A stretch of DNA of 64,000 nt, from positions 6,386,001 to 6,450,000 of the forward strand of contig NZ_CP107954.1 of assembly GCF_036067295.1 (NCBI RefSeq). The letters are read 5' to 3'. Positions 41,061 through 49,416 of the stretch are shown in pieces; the first letter of the stretch is position 1; each line of letters starts with the position of its first letter. The stretch comes from Kribbella sp. NBC_00382. Its GTDB lineage: Bacteria > Actinomycetota > Actinomycetes > Propionibacteriales > Kribbellaceae. The position numbers were made by a program, and so were the translations under genes. The notes under the pieces were generated by a model, which was not told the origin of the DNA, did no database searches, and saw only the letters and a list, made by a program, of their open reading frames with translations.

Positions 41061-42188
41061 ATGTCTCGCAGATCTTCGCACTCGCCACAGACAGATTCCG
41101 CCGTACTGCGTTCCCGGCTGGAGCGCGCGAGGGAGGCGGCCGCCGGCACCGGGCTGCTGATCGCGCCCGGCTCCGACCTGCGCTACCTGCTCGGCCGCGA
41201 GAGCGGCTCGCTCGAACGCCTCACCACACTCGTCATCCCAGCGGACGGCCGACCGGCTCTCGTAGTACCGAAGCTGGAAGCACCCGGGTATGACGACGTA
41301 CCGACCGCCGAGCTCGGTATCGACGTCGTCACCTGGGTCGACGGCGACGACCCGTACGCCGTCGCCGTCGAGCGACTCGGCAAGCCCGATCGCGTGGCGG
41401 TCAGCGACTTCACTCCGGCTCTGCATGTGCTGGCGATGCGGGCCGCGTTGCCCGGCGCCGAGCAGGTGCTCGCGGGCCCGATCGTGCGCGAGCTGCGGAT
41501 GCGCAAGGACGCGGCCGAGGTCGAGGCGTTGCGGAGGGCCGGCGCCGCGATCGACCGGGTGCATGCGCGCGTCGGGGAGTGGTTGCGGGCGGGGCGTACC
41601 GAGGCTGAGGTTGGCGCGGACATTGAGGCGGCGATTGTCGAGGAAGGGCATGTCGCGGCCGACTTCGTGATCGTGGGGAGCGGGCCTAACGGTGCTAGTC
41701 CGCATCACTCGCTGTCGGATCGGGTGATCGAGGCGGGCGATGTGGTGGTGGTTGATATCGGTGGGCCGATTGCGGAGGGGTACAACTCGGACTCCACTCG
41801 GACGTACTCGGTCGGGGAGCCTCGTGAGGCTGATGTCGTGGCGACGTACGAGGTGTTGCGGCTGGCTCAGCAGGCCGCCGTCGACTCGGTGCGGCCGGGG
41901 GTGAGTGCGGAGTCGATCGACGCGGCCGCGCGTGAGGTCATCGCGGCTGCGGGCTTCGGTGAGTTCTTTATCCACAGGACGGGTCATGGGATCGGGCTCG
42001 ATGTGCATGAAGAGCCGTACATTGTCAGCGGGAACGAGCTGATTCTCGAACCAGGGATGGCGTTCAGCATCGAGCCGGGCATCTACCAGCCGGGTCGCTG
42101 GGGTGCGCGGATCGAGGACATCGTGATCGTCACCGAGGACGGCGTGGAATCGGTGAACCAACGGCCGCACGAGTTGGCGATCGTCTGA
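41061..42188 (+). CDS. Xaa-Pro peptidase family (M24) metallopeptidase
   Basis: A 375-residue pita-bread protein. A creatinase/prolidase N-terminal domain covers about 1-140, and the M24 domain carries the metal ligands: Asp in VVVDIGGPIAEGYNSDSTRTY (two Asp), His in HRTGHGIGLDVHEEPY, Glu in AFSIEPGIY and Glu in ARIEDIVIV. It should cleave X-Pro dipeptides or N-terminal X-Pro bonds in the cytoplasm with Mn or Co. It converges with the GlxA-like gene at a hairpin. Confidence 0.94.
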   Translation: MSRRSSHSPQTDSAVLRSRLERAREAAAGTGLLIAPGSDLRYLLGRESGSLERLTTLVIPADGRPALVVPKLEAPGYDDVPTAELGIDVVTWVDGDDPYAVAVERLGKPDRVAVSDFTPALHVLAMRAALPGAEQVLAGPIVRELRMRKDAAEVEALRRAGAAIDRVHARVGEWLRAGRTEAEVGADIEAAIVEEGHVAADFVIVGSGPNGASPHHSLSDRVIEAGDVVVVDIGGPIAEGYNSDSTRTYSVGEPREADVVATYEVLRLAQQAAVDSVRPGVSAESIDAAAREVIAAAGFGEFFIHRTGHGIGLDVHEEPYIVSGNELILEPGMAFSIEPGIYQPGRWGARIEDIVIVTEDGVESVNQRPHELAIV

Positions 42189-42193
42189 GTCGT

Positions 42194-42222
42194 CCGCGCG
42201 AGGCCGGCGTCAGCTCGCGCGG
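42194..42222. terminator. Bidirectional hairpin between peptidase and GlxA-like genes
   Basis: CCGCGCGAG (42194-42202) pairs perfectly with CTCGCGCGG (42214-42222) around an 11-nt loop. The right arm overlaps the last codons of the GlxA-like gene. Confidence 0.55.
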
Positions 42223-43187
42223 AAGGTTTTGCGGTAGGCAAGGGGTGGGATACCGACCTCGTTGCGCAGGTGGTGGCGGAGCGAGGCGGCGGTGCCCAGG
42301 CCGGCCGCTTCGGCGACGCGTTCGACGGGGAGGCCGGTCGTCTCCAGTAGGTGACAGGCATGCCGGACGCGTTGCTGGAGCAGCCAGTTGCCGGGGGACT
42401 GGCCGGTCTCGGCCTTGAAGCGGCGGCTGAAGGTGCGGACGCTCATCCGGGAGTGCTCGGCCATCGCGCCGAGGGTGATTTCGTCGCCGAGTCGATCGAG
42501 GACCCACGCTCGCGTGGGCGCAGTACCGTCGGTGCCTTCGTCCGGTACGAGGCGCTCGATGAACTGCGATTGACCGCCATCGCGCCAGGGTGCGACGACG
42601 CAGTGCCGGGCGGCGCGGTTGGCGACTTCGCTGCCGAAGTCGCGGCGGATCAGGTGCAGGCAGAGGTCGACGCCGGCGGCGAGCCCGGCCGAGGTGATGA
42701 TGTCGCCGTCGTCGATGAAGAGCAGGTCCTCGTCGAGCAGCACCTTCGGGTAGAGCGCGCGGAACATGTCGGCGCGCTGCCAGTGCGTCGTCGCAGGCCG
42801 GCCGTCGAGCAGGCCGGCGGCGCCGAGTACGAAGGCTCCGGTGCAGATCGACGCGATCCGGGCGTCCGGACGGATGGTCGCCAGCGCCGCGGCCAGGTCG
42901 TCGGGCAGGGTGCCGTCGTGGCGTGGCTGCGGGATGTACGTGCCCGCGATGATCACGGTGTCGGCTTCGGCGAGCGCCTCGGCGCCGTGGTCGGGAATCA
43001 CGGTGAACCCGAGGGCGGCCCGGACCGGCTTGCCCGCTTCCAGTCCGCAGATCTTCACGTCGTACAGGCGGGTCCCGTCGGCGGTGGTCGCCTCGCCGAG
43101 CACGGTCGGCGGAATGGTCAGGTCGAATCCGACGACCGGCTCCAGGGCCAGTACGGCGACCCGGTGCGGTGTGCGCTGAGTACCCAT
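42210..43187 (-). CDS. GlxA-like AraC-family regulator with DJ-1/PfpI domain
   Basis: A 325-residue regulator. A DJ-1/PfpI-like sensor domain (about 8-175, with RIASICTGAFVLGAAGLLDGR) precedes an AraC HTH pair at about 215-320 (MAEHSRMSVRTFSRRFKAETGQSPGNWL; RVAEAAGLGTAASLRHHL). Family members regulate arginine, glycine-betaine or nitrile metabolism. ATG 43187 is preferred; in-frame starts at 43193 and 43196 are possible. The divergent MFS transporter is the likely target. Confidence 0.92.
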   Translation of the reverse strand: MGTQRTPHRVAVLALEPVVGFDLTIPPTVLGEATTADGTRLYDVKICGLEAGKPVRAALGFTVIPDHGAEALAEADTVIIAGTYIPQPRHDGTLPDDLAAALATIRPDARIASICTGAFVLGAAGLLDGRPATTHWQRADMFRALYPKVLLDEDLLFIDDGDIITSAGLAAGVDLCLHLIRRDFGSEVANRAARHCVVAPWRDGGQSQFIERLVPDEGTDGTAPTRAWVLDRLGDEITLGAMAEHSRMSVRTFSRRFKAETGQSPGNWLLQQRVRHACHLLETTGLPVERVAEAAGLGTAASLRHHLRNEVGIPPLAYRKTFRAS

Positions 43188-43257
43188 GGCCACATCTTGA
43201 CACATGGTGGCGGTCTGGCCACTGGTTCGGTGAAGACTCCTCCCGCAGACTCGGCTG

Positions 43258-44535
43258 GTGACCGAGATTCTGGACAAGAAGACGACCCGGCGGCGGTTGC
43301 ACCGCGCCTGGCCCGTCGCCGCCGTCGGCTTCATCACCTTGATCGGTGCGGCCGGCTTCCGGTCCGTGCCGAGCGTGCTGCTCGACCCGTTGCACGAGGA
43401 GTTCGGCTGGTCGCACGCGACCATCTCTGCGGCCGTGTCGATCAACCTGCTGCTGTACGGCCTGATCTCGCCGTTCGCCGCGGCGCTGATGGACCGTCTC
43501 GGTCTGCGCAAGGTGGTCAGTGGCGCGCTGGTCCTGATCGCGCTCGGCAGCGGGCTGACGATCTTCATGCACTCGTCCTGGCAGCTGCTGCTCTGCTGGG
43601 GGCTGCTGGTCGGAGTCGGTACCGGGTCGATGTCGATGACGTTCGTCGCGACGATCACCGGTCGCTGGTTCGTGGAGCGCCGTGGACTCGTGACAGGCAT
43701 CCTGACTGCGGCTGGTGCGACTGGGCAGTTGGTGTTCCTTCCCCTCATCGCTCACCTGGCTGGGGCTTACGGGTGGCGGGTGCCCGCGTTGGTCGCGGCT
43801 GGCGCGGCGCTTGCCGTAGTACCGCTGGTGTTGCTGTTCCTCCGCGACTACCCGAGTGATGTGGGGTTGCGGGCGTACGGCGCTCCGGAGGGGAGTACTG
43901 CGGGGCAGCGGGTCAAGACGACGGGCAATAGCGGAGTACGGGCTCTGAGCGCGCTGTGGAGGGCTATGCATCGGCCGGCCTTCTGGATGCTGGCCGGTGG
44001 GTTTGCGATCTGTGGTGCGTCGACGAACGGCCTGGTCGGAACGCACTTCGTGACGGCTGCCCACGACCACGGGATGCCGCCGACCACTGCTGCGTCACTG
44101 CTCGCGCTGGTCGGAGTCTTCGATGTGGGCGGGACGATCGTGTCGGGTTGGCTGACGGACCGGTGGGACCCGCGGTACCTGTTGATCGCGTACTACTCGC
44201 TGCGTGGGCTCTCGCTGCTGGTACTGCCGTCCTTGCTCGGGCCGACCGCGCAGCCGAGCGTTTGGGTCTTCATCATCTTCTACGGGCTGGACTGGGTGGC
44301 GACTGTGCCGCCGACGGTCGCGTTGTGCCGGGAGTGGTTCGGGGTGGACGGGCCGATCGTGTTCGGCTGGGTGTTCGCGTCGCACCAAGTCGGCGCGGCG
44401 ATCGCGGCCACCGGTGCGGGGGCGATCCGGGATGCGCAGGGGAGCTACAACCTGGCCTGGTACCTCGCCGGCGGGCTGTGTGCGGCGGCAGCGTTGATGT
44501 CGGCGAGTATCGGACGCCGGATCGCCGTGGCGTAG
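43258..44535 (+). CDS. MFS transporter
   Basis: A 425-residue carrier with 12 hydrophobic segments and a cytoplasmic loop after TM6 (about 195-225). The MFS motif A region after TM2 reads ALMDRLGLRKVV. The segment TFVATITGRWFVERRGLVTGILTAAGATGQ is typical of the monocarboxylate/oxalate-formate type branch, so an organic acid is a plausible substrate. It starts at GTG 43258, divergent from the GlxA-like regulator with 70 bp between them, and lies upstream of soxR. Confidence 0.92.
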   Translation: MTEILDKKTTRRRLHRAWPVAAVGFITLIGAAGFRSVPSVLLDPLHEEFGWSHATISAAVSINLLLYGLISPFAAALMDRLGLRKVVSGALVLIALGSGLTIFMHSSWQLLLCWGLLVGVGTGSMSMTFVATITGRWFVERRGLVTGILTAAGATGQLVFLPLIAHLAGAYGWRVPALVAAGAALAVVPLVLLFLRDYPSDVGLRAYGAPEGSTAGQRVKTTGNSGVRALSALWRAMHRPAFWMLAGGFAICGASTNGLVGTHFVTAAHDHGMPPTTAASLLALVGVFDVGGTIVSGWLTDRWDPRYLLIAYYSLRGLSLLVLPSLLGPTAQPSVWVFIIFYGLDWVATVPPTVALCREWFGVDGPIVFGWVFASHQVGAAIAATGAGAIRDAQGSYNLAWYLAGGLCAAAALMSASIGRRIAVA

Positions 44536-44547
44536 CCGCTCGGTTAG

Positions 44548-44565
44548 CCTCGACATTAGTTGAGG
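44548..44565. promoter_or_regulatory. SoxR-box-like 18-bp palindrome
   Basis: CCTCGACATTAGTTGAGG has CCTC/GAGG ends and an AT-rich centre, matching the layout of known 18-bp SoxR boxes (CCTCAAnnnnnnTTGAGG type). It lies 22 nt upstream of the soxR start and suggests autoregulation. Confidence 0.75.
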
Positions 44566-44587
44566 TTGACCGTGGGAGGGCGACGAC

Positions 44588-45088
44588 GTGGAGATCGAGC
44601 CGGGCGAGCTGACGGTCGGGCAGCTGGCGGAGCGCAGCGGGGTGGCGATCTCCGCGCTGCACTTCTACGAGCGGCAGAACCTGATCATCAGCCGCCGGAC
44701 GTCGGGCAACCAGCGCCGGTACAAGCGCGACACCCTGCGGCGGGTGGCGATGATCCGGATCGCCCAGCGGGTCGGCATCCCGCTCGCTGAGGTGGCCGCG
44801 ATCCTCGCCCTGCTGCCGGACAACCGGACACCGACGCGGCAAGACTGGGAACGGATCTCCGAGTGCTGGCAGGTCGAGCTGGATCGCCGGATCGTCCACC
44901 TGGAACAACTCCGCGACGACTTCAAGGACTGCGTCGGCTGCGGCTGCCTCTCCCTCGACCGCTGCGCACTGGCCAATCCGTACGACGCCCTGGCAACCAA
45001 GGGCCCCGGCCCGCAGCGACTGGTCGACCCGGCCGGCGAGCCCTGCCACCCGGCCGGCGAGCCCTGTCACCCGGCGGGCTGCCGCTAA
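44588..45088 (+). CDS. soxR: Redox-sensitive transcriptional activator SoxR
   Basis: A 166-residue MerR-family protein. HTH LTVGQLAERSGVAISALHFYERQNLI lies at the N-terminus, then the dimerisation helix. The [2Fe-2S] cluster motif has Cys115, Cys118, Cys120 and Cys126 (DCVGCGCLSLDRC). Oxidation of the cluster by redox-cycling compounds switches on target promoters. The C-terminal tail repeats AGEPCHP twice and adds three Cys, which is unusual. Start GTG 44588 follows GGGAGGG. The SoxR box directly upstream suggests self-control. Confidence 0.95.
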   Translation: MEIEPGELTVGQLAERSGVAISALHFYERQNLIISRRTSGNQRRYKRDTLRRVAMIRIAQRVGIPLAEVAAILALLPDNRTPTRQDWERISECWQVELDRRIVHLEQLRDDFKDCVGCGCLSLDRCALANPYDALATKGPGPQRLVDPAGEPCHPAGEPCHPAGCR

Positions 45089-45150
45089 CCCCACCCGCGC
45101 CATCGAGCCTCCGCCCCGGATCCACCTGCCGCGAACTCCCACGCCGCCCG

Positions 45151-45186
45151 CCACGCCCGCCACGCCCGCCACGCCCGCCACGTCCG
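45151..45186. repeat. Four 9-nt tandem repeats
   Basis: Units CCACGCCCG start at 45151, 45160 and 45169, plus a one-base variant at 45178. This is a simple-sequence repeat, not a CRISPR. Confidence 0.85.
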
Positions 45187-45205
45187 CCCGGCCTGTCCCT
45201 CGGCG

Positions 45206-45294
45206 CATTTGGGTGGTTAACCCCTGAGGTTGTGGGTTGTCACCCTTGAATCCGGGGTGGCAACCCACACTTTGAGGGGTTGTCCACCCAAATG
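45206..45294. repeat. Imperfect inverted repeat with 40-nt arms
   Basis: Arms 45206-45245 and 45255-45294 match at roughly 32-33 of 40 positions around a 9-nt loop. The outer CATTTGGGTGG/CCACCCAAATG, then AACCCCT/AGGGGTT, and TGTGGGTTG/CAACCCACA blocks are perfect. It could be a terminator for soxR, a dispersed palindromic element or an RNA structure. Confidence 0.7.
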
Positions 45295-45409
45295 GGTGGG
45301 ATGCGGAGGGGCGGCGCAGCGAGGTGGGGTGGGCGGTGGGCGCGGGGGTGGGGGAGGGAGTTGTCCACAGGTTGCCGAGGCGGGCCAGCGGGGTGGGGGT
45401 GGCGGCGTC

Positions 45410-45415
45410 TAGGGT
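45410..45415 (+). promoter_or_regulatory. -10-like box for the helicase gene
   Basis: TAGGGT ends 7 nt before ATG 45423, favouring this start over 45324. Confidence 0.5.
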
Positions 45416-45422
45416 CGTCTGC

Positions 45423-47537
45423 ATGGGTGACATCAAGCTGTCGGATGATCGGGCTGCGACCGCCGCGGGGCTGATCCGCGCGATCGCCGGGGACGGCGCG
45501 AGTCTGCGGGCTGACCAAGAGACCGCGGTCGCGGCGTTGTGCGAGCCGAACGCGCGGGTGCTCGTCGTCCAGGCGACCGGCTGGGGCAAGTCGGCGGTCT
45601 ACTGGGCCGCGACGGCGATCCGCCGATCGGAAGGCGCCGGGCCGACCTTGGTGGTCTCACCCTTGCTGTCGTTGATGCGTGATCAGGTCGGCGCCGCCGG
45701 CCGGGCCGGTCTGCGGGCGGCGACGCTGAACTCGTCGAACGTGGACGACTGGTCCGGGATCGAGAGCGAGCTGCGTTCGGGCGCGATCGACGTACTGCTG
45801 GTATCTCCGGAGCGGCTGGCCAACCCGGGCTTCGGTCGGCGCGTGTTGGATGCATTGGCCGGGCAGATCGGCTTGCTGGTGATCGACGAAGCGCATGCCG
45901 TCTCGGACTGGGGGCACGACTTCCGGCCTGACTATCGGCGGGTGTCCGACGTACTGCAGAAGCTGAACCCGGAGACACCGGTGCTCGCGACGACGGCGAC
46001 GGCCAATGCGCGGGTGACCGATGATGTGGCGCATCAGTTGGGTGAGTCGACGCTGGTACTCCGTGGTCCGCTGGCTCGGTCGAGCCTGCAGTTGTCCGTC
46101 GTGGACAAGTTGTCGCCGTTGGATCGGTTCGCGTGGGTGGTCGACCATCTGCCGAAGCTGCCGGGGTCGGGCATCGTCTACACGCTGACGGTGGCGGATG
46201 CGCAACGGTTGTCGGCGGCGATCCAGGAGGTGCATGGCGCGGCTGTTCCCGTTGCGGCGTACACGGGTCAGCTGGAGGCGGGGGAGCGGGAGCGGCTCGA
46301 GGATGCCTTGCGGGGCAACGAGTTGAAGGCGTTGGTTGCGACGTCGGCGCTTGGGATGGGCTATGACAAGCCTGACCTTGGGTTCGTGGTGCATGTGGGG
46401 TCGCCGCCGTCGCCGGTCTCGTACTACCAGCAGGTCGGGCGTGCTGGGCGTGGCATCGATCATGCGGTGGTGGCGCTGCTGCCGTCCGATGCCGATGCGG
46501 GCGTGTGGGACTACTTCGCCACTGCGACGATTCCGGTGCCTGAGCAGGTCAATCGGCTGCTGCGTGGGTTGGAGGCCTATGCGCCGGATCAACCGGCGAC
46601 CGTTCCTTCACTCGAGGCGGAGACCGGGCTGCGGCGTGGACGCGTCGAGTTGATGCTGAAGCAGCTGGCGGTCGACGGTGCGGTCGAGCGGGTTGAGCGC
46701 GGCTGGGTGCGTACTGCCACCGACTGGACCTTCGACGCGGCGCACTACGACGGCATCGTGTCGGTACGGCGGCGCGAGGCGGACATCATGCGCGCCTACA
46801 CTCGCGGCGAACGTTGCCTCATGCAACTACTGCAGGAGTCGCTGGACGATCCGTCGGCGGAGCGGTGCGGACGGTGCTCGGTGTGTCTGGGGTTGTTGCC
46901 GGATCCGTTGAGTGCGCAGCCCGAGCCGGAGACGGTCGAGGCGATCACCCGGATGTTGCGCGGCGAGACGCATGTGCTGGAGCCACGCAAGATGTGGCCG
47001 GGTGGGGCATTCGGTGCGAAGGGCAAGATCCCACCGGCCCTATCGGCCGAGCCTGGCCGGAGCATCGTCTATGCCGACGCGCCGGAGTGGCGCGAGGTAA
47101 TCCGCTCCGTCTTCAGCTCGACCCCTGATGCGGCTTCGCTCGATGCACTGAAGGCAGGCTGTGTCGCGGCGCTGTCCCGCTGGCGCGACGCTTGGTCGCG
47201 TCGTCCGGAGGTCGTGGTGACATTGCCGGCAGCAGGTCATCGCCAGCTGGTCACCGAGATCGCCAACCACTTGGCCGAGATCGGCCGCCTCGAACGAGCC
47301 GAGCTGACAGTCGACGGCTCCGCCTTCGCCGACGACCTCTCCTCCGCCGAGGAGGCAAAGGTCTGGCGAGACGGCATCTCAGTCGACCCATCAACCGCCC
47401 AGTCAATCACCGACCGTTCGGTCCTCCTGGTCGTCGACGCCTCATCCTCCCAATGGCCAATCACAGTAGCCGCCGCCAAGCTACGAGAGTCAGGCGCCGC
47501 CGCAGTCCTCCCACTCCTCATCCATCGCCGCCCGTAG
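45423..47537 (+). CDS. RecQ-like DNA helicase fused to a phosphoribosyltransferase-like domain
   Basis: A 704-residue superfamily 2 helicase. The motif I variant is QATGWGKSAVYW (about 50-61). Motif II VIDEAHAVSDWGHDFRPDYRR, III LATTATAN and VI QQVGRAGRGIDHA follow. A zinc-binding cluster, CLMQLLQESL...CGRCSVCLG, gives four Cys, as in RecQ. The last 170 or so residues resemble a type I phosphoribosyltransferase fold, but the position expected to hold the acidic PRPP loop reads LLVVDASSSQWP, so catalysis is doubtful. It probably unwinds DNA in repair. Confidence 0.9.
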   Translation: MGDIKLSDDRAATAAGLIRAIAGDGASLRADQETAVAALCEPNARVLVVQATGWGKSAVYWAATAIRRSEGAGPTLVVSPLLSLMRDQVGAAGRAGLRAATLNSSNVDDWSGIESELRSGAIDVLLVSPERLANPGFGRRVLDALAGQIGLLVIDEAHAVSDWGHDFRPDYRRVSDVLQKLNPETPVLATTATANARVTDDVAHQLGESTLVLRGPLARSSLQLSVVDKLSPLDRFAWVVDHLPKLPGSGIVYTLTVADAQRLSAAIQEVHGAAVPVAAYTGQLEAGERERLEDALRGNELKALVATSALGMGYDKPDLGFVVHVGSPPSPVSYYQQVGRAGRGIDHAVVALLPSDADAGVWDYFATATIPVPEQVNRLLRGLEAYAPDQPATVPSLEAETGLRRGRVELMLKQLAVDGAVERVERGWVRTATDWTFDAAHYDGIVSVRRREADIMRAYTRGERCLMQLLQESLDDPSAERCGRCSVCLGLLPDPLSAQPEPETVEAITRMLRGETHVLEPRKMWPGGAFGAKGKIPPALSAEPGRSIVYADAPEWREVIRSVFSSTPDAASLDALKAGCVAALSRWRDAWSRRPEVVVTLPAAGHRQLVTEIANHLAEIGRLERAELTVDGSAFADDLSSAEEAKVWRDGISVDPSTAQSITDRSVLLVVDASSSQWPITVAAAKLRESGAAAVLPLLIHRRP

Positions 47538-47660
47538 CAGCAGCCGCCGCCAAGCAGCGCGGGGCCGGCGCGGCCGTAGCGGTCGGCGCACCGCACCCCG
47601 CCCATCTCATACCGCCGACCTGGTACGGCAGCGACCCGATCGTGCTGACCGACAGCGGCA

Positions 47661-48494
47661 TCATGTGGTGGGAGAGGTGGCCATCGAGCGGGCGGCGAGT
47701 ACTGCCATGGCTTCGGCGGTGGGGGAGTGGTCGTCGGCGTGGAAGATGCAGAGGGTTAGACCCTCCGGGCCGTTGATCTGAAGTTTCTCGGATTGCAGGT
47801 CCAGATGACCCACGGCGGGGTGGTTGAGACGGTTGACGCCGCCGATGCGGGCGACGATGTCGTGCCGGTTCCAGAGCTCCCTGAAGCGATCGCTGCCGGC
47901 GGAGAGCTCGTCCACCAGGAGGATCAGGTCTGGGTCGTCCAAGTTGGAGCCGACCTGCGCGCGCAAGGCGGCGACGCCGTTCGCGGTGATCAGATCCCAC
48001 TCCCGCCGGAACAGCCGCTCTTCTGGATCCAGGAAGACCTGACGGAGCAGGTTGCTGCCGACTTTGTAGTCAGGGGACAGCTCGACCGCGATCGCGTTCG
48101 ACGCCAAGATGTTCAGCAACCTGTCCTGGACGTACGCCGGCGTCGTGGTCCAACTGTTGATGAGCCGCAGCAAACTCGGCGGGACGTCATCGATGCTCCC
48201 CGCCAGTCCGCGGACCTCGACCGGATGAGCGAGATCGTGCAAGTGCGCGGTCGCGTCAGGCGACAACTGGAGCACCTTGGCGAGGGCGTCGAGCACCTGG
48301 TCGGACGGATGTAGATCTCGACCCTGCTCCAGCCGCATGTAGTAGTCGCTGCTGATCCCTGCGAGCAGCGCCAGCTCCTCCCGGCGCAGGCCTTGCACGC
48401 GGCGCCTTCCGCCGGGTGGCAGCCCAACGTCCTCCGGCTGGACGCGTTCACGCCTCGCCCGCAAGTACTCACCTAGACGATTGCTGTTCGGCAC
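47661..48494 (-). CDS. XRE-family regulator with MmyB-like ligand domain
   Basis: A 277-residue regulator of the same architecture as that at 35631-36521. HTH at about 22-75 (LRREELALLAGISSDYYMRLEQGRDLHPSDQVLDALAKVL), PAS-like domain at about 105-265 (ILASNAIAVELSPDY, NLLRQVFLDPEERLFRREWDLITANGVAALRAQVG). It starts at GTG 48494 with a TAGCGT box 6 nt upstream, inside the end of the ArsR-SRPBCC gene. No divergent oxidoreductase is adjacent, so its target is unclear. Confidence 0.92.
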   Translation of the reverse strand: MPNSNRLGEYLRARRERVQPEDVGLPPGGRRRVQGLRREELALLAGISSDYYMRLEQGRDLHPSDQVLDALAKVLQLSPDATAHLHDLAHPVEVRGLAGSIDDVPPSLLRLINSWTTTPAYVQDRLLNILASNAIAVELSPDYKVGSNLLRQVFLDPEERLFRREWDLITANGVAALRAQVGSNLDDPDLILLVDELSAGSDRFRELWNRHDIVARIGGVNRLNHPAVGHLDLQSEKLQINGPEGLTLCIFHADDHSPTAEAMAVLAARSMATSPTT

Positions 48495-48500
48495 GCCTCA

Positions 48501-48506
48501 ACGCTA
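48501..48506 (-). promoter_or_regulatory. -10-like box for the XRE gene at 47661-48494
   Basis: TAGCGT on the minus strand ends 6 nt before GTG 48494 and overlaps the stop of the upstream gene. Confidence 0.45.
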
Positions 48507-49307
48507 GCCGACCTTCTCCAGCGCAGCCTGAAAGTCCGCGGACTCCGCGAAGGACTTGAGGTCCGAGATCAGCTTGGTCCAGCCCTCGTCGATCATCGCG
48601 CGGATGGCGCTACCGGGCTCGAAGCCGGTGTGGATCACGGTCAGCTTCACCTGGTCGCCGTCCGGCTCCAACTCGAAGCTCGCCCGCGACAGCGGCTCGG
48701 CGCTCGTCTTCGCCACCAGTTCGTCGTCCATCTCGGTGGCCTTGGCGAACTCCGGCGTGATGTGGTGCCAGGTGAACGCGAACCGCCGGTACGGGTCGTA
48801 CTCGAGCACCTCTTGGCCGGGGCCGGACATCGTGACGTCGCCCATCACCCAGTCGATCGGCGAGCCGACCTTCCAGTCGGTCATGTGCTGCACACCCCAG
48901 TATTCCTGGGTGAAGGACGGATCGGTGAGGGCCTGCCAGAGCCGCTCGGGCGTGGTCTTGATGTAGGTCGTGTAGACGAAGTCGTTGTCGCTCACTGGTT
49001 CTGTCTCCAATGCTGTCTTGAGGTCGGCGAACAGCTGAACCCGCCGCCGGTCGTACTGGTTGATCCAGCGATCCGCGATGGCGTTGATCGGCTCGGCGTT
49101 CAGGTGGTGCAACTTCTCCCGGCCGCGCCGGACGGTGGTGACGAGGTTCGCGCCCTCGAGCACGGCGAGGTGCTTACTGACCGATTGCCGAGCCATCGAC
49201 AGCCCGGCGCACAGCTCACTCAGCGTCTGCCCGTTGCGCTCGTTCAAGCTGTCCAGCAACTGCCGCCGGCTCGGATCGGCCAGCGCGCGGAACACCTCGT
49301 CGTCCAT
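48504..49307 (-). CDS. ArsR-type regulator fused to an SRPBCC (AHSA1-like) domain
   Basis: A 267-residue fusion. Residues 1-95 are an ArsR winged helix (VFRALADPSRRQLLDSLNERNGQTLSELCAGLSMARQSVSKHLAVLEGANLV) without the Cys metal-site motif of classical ArsR. Residues about 108-265 are an SRPBCC/START-like ligand-binding domain (YTTYIKTTPERLWQALTDPSFTQEYWG, ending LKSFAE). The domain likely binds a hydrophobic ligand that controls DNA binding. GGAG lies 8 nt before ATG 49307. It probably binds the large palindrome at 49321-49370. Confidence 0.9.
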   Translation of the reverse strand: MDDEVFRALADPSRRQLLDSLNERNGQTLSELCAGLSMARQSVSKHLAVLEGANLVTTVRRGREKLHHLNAEPINAIADRWINQYDRRRVQLFADLKTALETEPVSDNDFVYTTYIKTTPERLWQALTDPSFTQEYWGVQHMTDWKVGSPIDWVMGDVTMSGPGQEVLEYDPYRRFAFTWHHITPEFAKATEMDDELVAKTSAEPLSRASFELEPDGDQVKLTVIHTGFEPGSAIRAMIDEGWTKLISDLKSFAESADFQAALEKVG

Positions 49308-49320
49308 CACCACTCCGTTC

Positions 49321-49370
49321 ATGCAGCCACTTGGCTGCCTAAGGCACAATAGGCAGTCAAGTGGCTGCAT
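49321..49370. promoter_or_regulatory. 21-bp inverted repeat, ArsR-type double operator
   Basis: Arms 49321-49341 and 49350-49370 match at 20 of 21 positions with an 8-nt spacer. Each arm also contains a near-palindromic core: CAGCCACTTGGCTG at 49324-49337 and CAGTCAAGTGGCTG in the other arm. Two dimers could bind side by side. It lies between the divergent ArsR-SRPBCC and epimerase genes. Confidence 0.75.
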
Positions 49371-49416
49371 GTCAAAGGGCATGATCCGGCCGCTAAAAGG
49401 GCACTGGACGACCCAC

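Larger units (their letters stand above)
45089..45422. other. Repeat-rich intergenic region between soxR and the helicase gene
   Basis: 334 bp with no credible gene. It holds a short tandem repeat, a long imperfect inverted repeat and the leaderless promoter of the helicase gene, each listed separately. Confidence 0.6.

Noticed and set aside
45151..45186. Possible CRISPR-like repeats
   Set aside because: Units are 9 nt and contiguous without spacers; a simple tandem repeat.
47538..47660. A plus-strand tail reading PPTWYGSDPIVLTDSGIMWWE after the helicase gene
   Set aside because: It looks protein-like but is only a short extension of an Arg-rich shadow frame with no start or homology I recognise.
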